Shown here piece by piece: positions 24,098 to 27,506 of a stretch of DNA of 27,506 nucleotides. Position 1 is the stretch's first letter. Each line of letters begins with the position of its first letter. A model generated the notes under the pieces. The model was given only the letters and a program-made list of their open reading frames with translations, searched no databases and was not told the origin of the DNA. Made by a program: the position numbers and the translations under genes. The stretch comes from CAYJEQ01 sp964370185 (GTDB lineage: Bacteria; Bacillota; Clostridia; Oscillospirales; Ruminococcaceae). Location of the stretch: NCBI GenBank assembly GCA_964370185.1, contig CAYJIJ010000031.1, positions 1 through 27,506 on the forward strand, given 5' to 3'.

Positions 24098-24859
24098 TTA
24101 AAATGTGAAAAACGAAAAGTACCAGTTCAGTAACGCTTCTCCATATAGCACCGATATCGCTATCCCTAAAGCGAGATAGGGACCCATTGCTAAATCCCTC
24201 TTAGCGCCAAAAAACGCCATGCGGATTAGATGCACTACCGAGCCAATTCCACAGGCTAAAACAAATGATAATAATGTGAGTGGGAAGCCCATGAAGAGCC
24301 CTGCGCCTGCCATGAGTTTTACATCCCCATCGCCTATTGCGGCACCTCGGGAAATTAGCAGTATTAGCAGGAGTATTCCGGGGACTATTAGCAGTCCAAG
24401 TAGTTTATTTTGTATGTCGGAAAAATTCATAAAAAGCCTTATCAGTGCAAGTATTCCTATGAAAATTGTAGTTTGCAGGGGTATTTGCCTTGTTCGCATG
24501 TCTATCACCGAGAGTGTTAGGAGTGCTGAAAACAAGAGGCATATGAGAAACATGTCCACACTAAAACCCACCGCAAAATATGCAGTTACCCATAGCAGGG
24601 AGTTTGAAAGCTCTATAATCGGGTATTGTGGCGAAATTCGGTTTTGGCATTTAGAGCATTTTCCTCTAAGCGCAAGATAGCTTAAAACAGGTATTAGCTC
24701 CCACCACAAAAGTTTTTTATTGCATTTGGGGCAGTGTGAAGAATTAACTACCACACTTTCTCCATTCGGTATGCGAAGTATGCAGACATTTAAAAAGCTA
24801 CCTATAAGCAGACCAAAAGATGCGGTTACCACTATGGGGTAGAGTGCAAAGAAATCCAT
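24098..24859 (-). CDS. pilD: PilD, prepilin peptidase
   Basis: Membrane aspartyl protease that removes the leader of the pilins in this locus and N-methylates the new N-terminus. Residues 43-71 hold the zinc tetracysteine (Cys43, Cys46, Cys68, Cys71) of the methyltransferase domain. The catalytic aspartates are Asp120 (VIDMRTRQIP) and Asp179 in GDGDVKLM (GxGD motif). About seven or eight hydrophobic segments are seen, and 253 aa is normal. AAAGGAGC lies six bases before the ATG at 24859. It is 195 nt after pilA, separated by a GC-rich hairpin. Confidence 0.95.
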   Translation of the reverse strand: MDFFALYPIVVTASFGLLIGSFLNVCILRIPNGESVVVNSSHCPKCNKKLLWWELIPVLSYLALRGKCSKCQNRISPQYPIIELSNSLLWVTAYFAVGFSVDMFLICLLFSALLTLSVIDMRTRQIPLQTTIFIGILALIRLFMNFSDIQNKLLGLLIVPGILLLILLISRGAAIGDGDVKLMAGAGLFMGFPLTLLSFVLACGIGSVVHLIRMAFFGAKRDLAMGPYLALGIAISVLYGEALLNWYFSFFTF

Positions 24860-24998
24860 GAAAACGCTCCTTTTGCCATGAGGTTAAAAGCTCAAATTGG
24901 CAGATATCTTTTTTTAGTCTTCACTAAGCTGTTTATATTGCTTTGCTATTATATAAAGTTTAGTACGGATATCGCTAAATGATCTACTTAAGAGTTTA

Positions 24999-25027
24999 GG
25001 GCGGCCGTCTAAGGGGCACAGCCGCCC
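24999..25027 (-). terminator. GC-rich hairpin after the major pilin gene
   Basis: GGGCGGCCGT (24999-25008) and ACAGCCGCCC (25018-25027) form a 10-bp stem (one G-U pair in the - strand RNA) with a 9-nt loop. It begins 28 nt after the pilA stop. The following - strand sequence TAAACTCTT is only weakly T-rich, so partial termination or 3'-end protection of the pilA message is likely. Confidence 0.6.
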
Positions 25028-25054
25028 ATAAATCTATACGATTTAATTTTTAGA

Positions 25055-25525
25055 TTAAGGATTTAAGCCGATAGCTGTCCATGCATCTGCTGTAACATCT
25101 ACATTACCATCACGGTTAACTGTGAAAGTAAGGTCTGCACCGTCTGCTACTGCCGATTCATGTTCGGGAGTTGCACCCATAACAGCCTGAATGTCTGCCT
25201 GAACCGCCGCAATTACTTCATCAGCAACTGTTACGCCACTTGTAGCTGCAGCAGATAGTCCGCCTGTGCCTTTTGTTGCCCATGTGATTGTGATTGAATC
25301 ATCAGCATCGAGCTCATTAGCAGGGTCCATAGCTGCGATTACAGCGGATTGGATGATTGCGGAAGCTGTTGAAGTGTCGTTGGATTCACGAGCACGCTCG
25401 AGGTATTGGAAATAGTTTGGAGCCATAACAGCCGCCAAAATAGCGATAACCCCGATTACGATAATAAGCTCTATTAATGTAAAGCCTTCGTTTTTCTCTT
25501 TGATTCTCTTTGTTAATTTGTTCAT
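25055..25525 (-). CDS. pilA: Major type IV pilin PilA
   Basis: Class III-signal prepilin of 156 aa. Leader of 14 aa is basic and polar, cleaved at Gly14/Phe15 in NEGFTLIELIIVIG; Glu19 is at +5. The hydrophobic helix runs to about residue 38, followed by NYFQYLERARESND (alpha1-C). The globular domain is rich in Ala, Asp and Thr, with no cysteine, so no disulphide-bounded D-region. It ends soon after DAWTAIGLNP. The ATG at 25525 has AAAGGAGA upstream. Small size, its own promoter candidate and flanking hairpins mark it as the abundant pilin, polymerised by PilB through PilC. Confidence 0.93.
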   Translation of the reverse strand: MNKLTKRIKEKNEGFTLIELIIVIGVIAILAAVMAPNYFQYLERARESNDTSTASAIIQSAVIAAMDPANELDADDSITITWATKGTGGLSAAATSGVTVADEVIAAVQADIQAVMGATPEHESAVADGADLTFTVNRDGNVDVTADAWTAIGLNP

Positions 25526-25565
25526 TGGAAACTTCTCCTTTTTAATATTAGCATTTGTTTTTTAT

Positions 25566-25591
25566 CCTTCCATGCTGATAAACATAGAAGG
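25566..25591 (-). promoter_or_regulatory. Stem-loop in the pilA leader
   Basis: CCTTCCATG (25566-25574) and CATAGAAGG (25583-25591) pair over 9 bp (one G-U on the - strand) with an 8-nt loop. It is about 40 nt upstream of the pilA start and downstream of a promoter candidate. It might stabilise the 5' end of the pilA message. It does not match the c-di-GMP riboswitch patterns I know. Confidence 0.4.
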
Positions 25592-25636
25592 CTATAAACA
25601 ACTTCTTCAAAGTTTTAAAATGATAAAAGCTGTTTA

Positions 25637-25664
25637 TTTATAATATATTTATGTAATTCCGCAA
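25637..25664 (-). promoter_or_regulatory. Candidate pilA promoter
   Basis: On the - strand TTGCGG (25664-25659) is followed after 16 nt by TATAAA (25642-25637). The -10 is good, the -35 only half matched. It would give a leader of about 105 nt before pilA and allow pilA to be expressed above the rest of the pilus genes. Confidence 0.4.
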
Positions 25665-25696
25665 AGCCCCATGTTAGCGGATAATTACCATTAATA

Positions 25697-26914
25697 TTAC
25701 AGATTATCAATTCCTGAGTACATCTCACCCATTGGCAGTATAACCGCCATTACTATTGTGCCGATTATTATTGCAAGCACTACTATGATAAGCGGTTCAA
25801 GTGCCGCCATTAGAGCTTGTACCGCCGCTTCTACTTCTTCTTCGTAGTAATCGGCAAGCTTTGAAAGCATTTTTTCCACATCGCCCGACTCTTCCCCAAT
25901 TTTAACCATATGGCAAACCATCGGTGGGAAAAGCTCGGATTTTATTAGTGGCTCGGAAAGTAGCATACCCATCATAACATCTTCTTTTGCCCTTAATAGT
26001 GCATCGCTGAAGTAGATATTATCCATCGTTTCAGCTACTATATCGAGTGCTTCTGTGAGTGGTATGCCTGCGGCTATGAGGGTGGCAAGTGTTCGTGACA
26101 TTCTTGCAGAGGCGGTTTTTACTGTAAGCGTGCCAAAGAGCGGTAATTTAATTAGTATCTTACCAAACATTCGCTTACCAGGAAGTGTTTTGCTAAATGC
26201 CCTCAAGCCATATATTATCACAACAGCACCTATTAGCACTATATACCAATATGTTTGCATGAAAAGGCTTGCATCCATTACCATCTGGGTAACCCATGGA
26301 AGCTCTATACCCATATCGCTTAATAGCTCTTCAAATTGTGGTATTACAAATGCAAGCATGAGCGCAACCACTATTGAAGCAACCACTACGATTGCCGCAG
26401 GATATATAGAGGCTTTTTTCACCGACGAGCGCAGCTTTGCATCTTTTTCAAAATGCTCCGCCATTCTGCCAAATGAAATTTCAAGACTACCCGTCGCTTC
26501 GCCTGCCGCAACCATTGTTACGAGCAAGTCTGGAAATGCTTTTGGGTGCTTTTTCATCGACTCAGTGAGGGAGTTACCCTCCTGTATCGAAGTGCGACAC
26601 TCTGCAACTGCATCCGCAAGTATTTTGTTTTGGGTTTGCTCTGAGAGCATTTCGAGCGCCGCAATTACAGGCACCCCAGCTTCAACAATACTTACAAACT
26701 GCCTACAAAAGACAGCTAAATCCCTTGCTGAGGGACGCTTGTTTAAAAAGGTGAAATTGATGTCTTTATTAAGAGCATTCACCTCGGTCACAGAGACAAC
26801 CAAAAGCTCTTCAGCTTTTAGCTGAGCTATCACGAGCTCCTTATTTAAGAGCTCTAAGCTGTCCTTTATCTCTCTGCCCTCTTTATCTATGGCTACATAA
26901 TTGTATATCGGCAT
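25697..26914 (-). CDS. pilC: PilC, type IV pilus inner-membrane platform protein
   Basis: Polytopic membrane protein of the GspF/PilC family that couples ATPase rotation to pilin insertion. Two GspF domains are visible: about 65-190 (starting DLAVFCRQFVSIVEAGVPV, ending with a membrane helix around AIVVVASIVVALMLAFVIP) and about 270-395 (SARMSRTLATLIAAGIPLTEAL, MVKIGEESGDVEKML). The final membrane helix is near the C-terminus (PLIIVVLAIIIGTIVMAVIL). The ORF extends to GTG at 26923, but AGAAGG is too close to it; ATG at 26914 (MPIYNYVAID) has better spacing and matches family N-termini. It is the first gene of the pilus locus, with promoter candidates upstream. Confidence 0.95.
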   Translation of the reverse strand: MPIYNYVAIDKEGREIKDSLELLNKELVIAQLKAEELLVVSVTEVNALNKDINFTFLNKRPSARDLAVFCRQFVSIVEAGVPVIAALEMLSEQTQNKILADAVAECRTSIQEGNSLTESMKKHPKAFPDLLVTMVAAGEATGSLEISFGRMAEHFEKDAKLRSSVKKASIYPAAIVVVASIVVALMLAFVIPQFEELLSDMGIELPWVTQMVMDASLFMQTYWYIVLIGAVVIIYGLRAFSKTLPGKRMFGKILIKLPLFGTLTVKTASARMSRTLATLIAAGIPLTEALDIVAETMDNIYFSDALLRAKEDVMMGMLLSEPLIKSELFPPMVCHMVKIGEESGDVEKMLSKLADYYEEEVEAAVQALMAALEPLIIVVLAIIIGTIVMAVILPMGEMYSGIDNL

Positions 26915-27017
26915 TATTATCACAACCTTCTTACGGTTATTGGCATAAATTAAGGCAGTTCACCTATTATATGTTATTTAAAAAATCCGCTTAATATTCA
27001 TAATTAGATACACTACT

Positions 27018-27047
27018 ATTTTATCATAGAATGATAGTGAGTTACAA
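27018..27047 (-). promoter_or_regulatory. Candidate promoter of the pilus locus
   Basis: On the - strand TTGTAA (27047-27042) and TAAAAT (27023-27018) are separated by 18 nt, placing transcription start about 100 nt before pilC. A second -10-like TATAAT lies at 26971-26966 without a good -35. Either could drive pilC and downstream genes. Confidence 0.4.
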
Positions 27048-27153
27048 GTGTAAATTATATAAAAACCACTAAAAGGGTTGATTTTCAGCAAAAACAGACT
27101 TTTTCACGCTGTATTTATACCTATTATTTACTTTTTTGTTATTAAGGTGTCAA

Positions 27154-27224
27154 AAAAATGAACCCCTTTACAATAGCGGTCAAATGGTCTAAATTCGCAC
27201 GCTGTCATAAAGGAGTTCATTTTT
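27154..27224. repeat. Imperfect 25-bp inverted repeat, IS/MITE remnant-like
   Basis: Arms at 27154-27178 (beginning AAAAATGAACCCCTTTAC) and 27200-27224 (beginning AAAAATGAACTCCTTTAT read inward from the right) match at 21 of 25 positions, with 21 nt between. Both arms are flanked outward by TCAA/TTGA-type bases. It looks like the juxtaposed ends of an insertion sequence or a very short MITE. No transposase ORF is nearby. Confidence 0.5.
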
Positions 27225-27259
27225 GAAATAATGTGTGTTTTGAGGAGGGTAGAGTACCC

Positions 27260-27319
27260 ATGATGATTGCGGTTTCATCTTTTGGGTATGTTTTAATTAT
27301 ATACCATTTTTCTCGTTAA
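27260..27319 (+). CDS. Possible 19-aa hydrophobic peptide ORF
   Basis: ATG at 27260 after a strong SD (GAGGAGGG, 27242-27249, spacing 10) opens a 19-codon ORF, MMIAVSSFGYVLIIYHFSR, mostly hydrophobic with a basic end. The SD/start region lies in two mutually exclusive hairpins: GGGTA/TACCC (27247-27259), and a larger one joining TACCCA (27255-27260) and GATGA (27262-27266) to TCATC (27275-27279) and TGGGTA (27283-27288). It might be a leader peptide or a small membrane peptide. It may equally be chance. No larger gene is seen in 26924-27506. Confidence 0.25.
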   Translation: MMIAVSSFGYVLIIYHFSR

Positions 27320-27362
27320 ATTGTTATATGTATGTAAACAAAGGTTTAATATAGATTGGGTA

Positions 27363-27506
27363 TAATATAAATAATCTGTGGCAGATTATTTATTTCCTCG
27401 CAGGGGCGATTTAGATTGCCTCGCTCTCGTCACTTTGTGACAACTGAGCGAATGGCAAATTTATATTAGGCTTTGCCTAATATAAATAATCTGTGGCAGA
27501 TTATTT
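27363..27506. repeat. Palindromic direct-repeat array reaching the window end
   Basis: A 29-bp sequence occurs identically at 27363-27391 and 27478-27506 (period 115), each holding the hairpin AATAATCTG/CAGATTATT with loop TGG. Between the copies lie TTATATTAGGC/GCCTAATATAA (loop TTT, about 27456-27480) and a nested hairpin GTCAC/GTGAC inside CGCTC/GAGCG. The array is cut by the window edge, so its full length is unknown. No ORF or transposase is associated. Confidence 0.7.

Noticed and set aside
24219..24680. 153-codon frame opposite pilD
   Set aside because: Antisense shadow of a membrane protein gene.
25526..25696. c-di-GMP riboswitch upstream of pilA
   Set aside because: Expected because such riboswitches precede pilA in C. 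difficile, but I find neither the GEMM-type conserved core nor a class II-like fold by eye, only a simple stem-loop.
26055..26825. 256-codon open frame on the + strand opposite pilC
   Set aside because: Antisense shadow of pilC, Ser/Ile-rich with no family resemblance and no SD.
27241..27290. T-box leader
   Set aside because: AGGGTAGAGTACCC superficially recalls the T-box core, but the conserved AGGGTGGNACCGCG sequence and a specifier stem are absent.
27363..27506. CRISPR-like direct repeats
   Set aside because: Only two copies with 115-nt period, palindromic spacers rather than unique ones, and no cas genes.

Overview
The window is AT-rich chromosomal DNA from a low-GC Gram-positive anaerobe, most likely class Clostridia. 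Pointers are strong AGGAGG-type ribosome binding sites, frequent GTG and TTG starts, a fused PilM-PilN protein as in clostridial type IV pilus loci, and a giant secreted protein that I associate from memory with the clostridial DUF5057 family. I see no rRNA, tRNA, CRISPR array, intact transposase or phage gene.

Bases 1-2960 (+ strand) are a short metabolic block: a Cof-type HAD phosphatase that seems to start at a non-standard ATC codon, an overlapping citX without citrate lyase genes nearby, a thymidine kinase with an altered P-loop, and two tandem Dabb-family proteins. The block ends in a 21-bp hairpin. Everything from 3129 to 26914 is on the - strand.

Bases 3129-6582 (- strand) hold a small catabolic module: DhaL-type and DhaK-type kinase subunits, a close homologue of the AI-2 thiolase LsrF, and a VOC-fold protein. 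The adjacent SorC/LsrR-family regulator (6612-7535) probably controls it. It looks like an Lsr-type pathway in which a DhaKL kinase stands where LsrK would be. No transporter is visible and the substrate is unknown.

Bases 7545-26914 (- strand) are a complete-looking type IV pilus locus, read from high to low coordinates: pilC, pilA (major pilin), pilD, pilMN fusion, pilO, a 425-aa minor pilin, a 743-aa PilX/GspK-like pilin without Glu5, a GspH-like pilin, another minor pilin, a 1982-aa secreted protein, pilB (with tandem c-di-GMP-binding MshEN motifs) and pilT. The SorC regulator starts 9 nt after pilT, so pilus transcription may read into it. PilB and PilT power extension and retraction, PilC is the platform, PilMN and PilO align the machine, PilD processes prepilins, and the minor pilins plus the giant protein plausibly form a large adhesive tip. 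Hairpins around pilA may set the pilin-to-machinery ratio.

Bases 26924-27506 have no recognisable large gene. They contain pilC promoter candidates, an IS/MITE-like inverted repeat, a 19-codon ORF inside alternative hairpins, and a palindromic repeat array that runs off the window. A second MITE-like element (20041-20247) lies inside the pilus locus.
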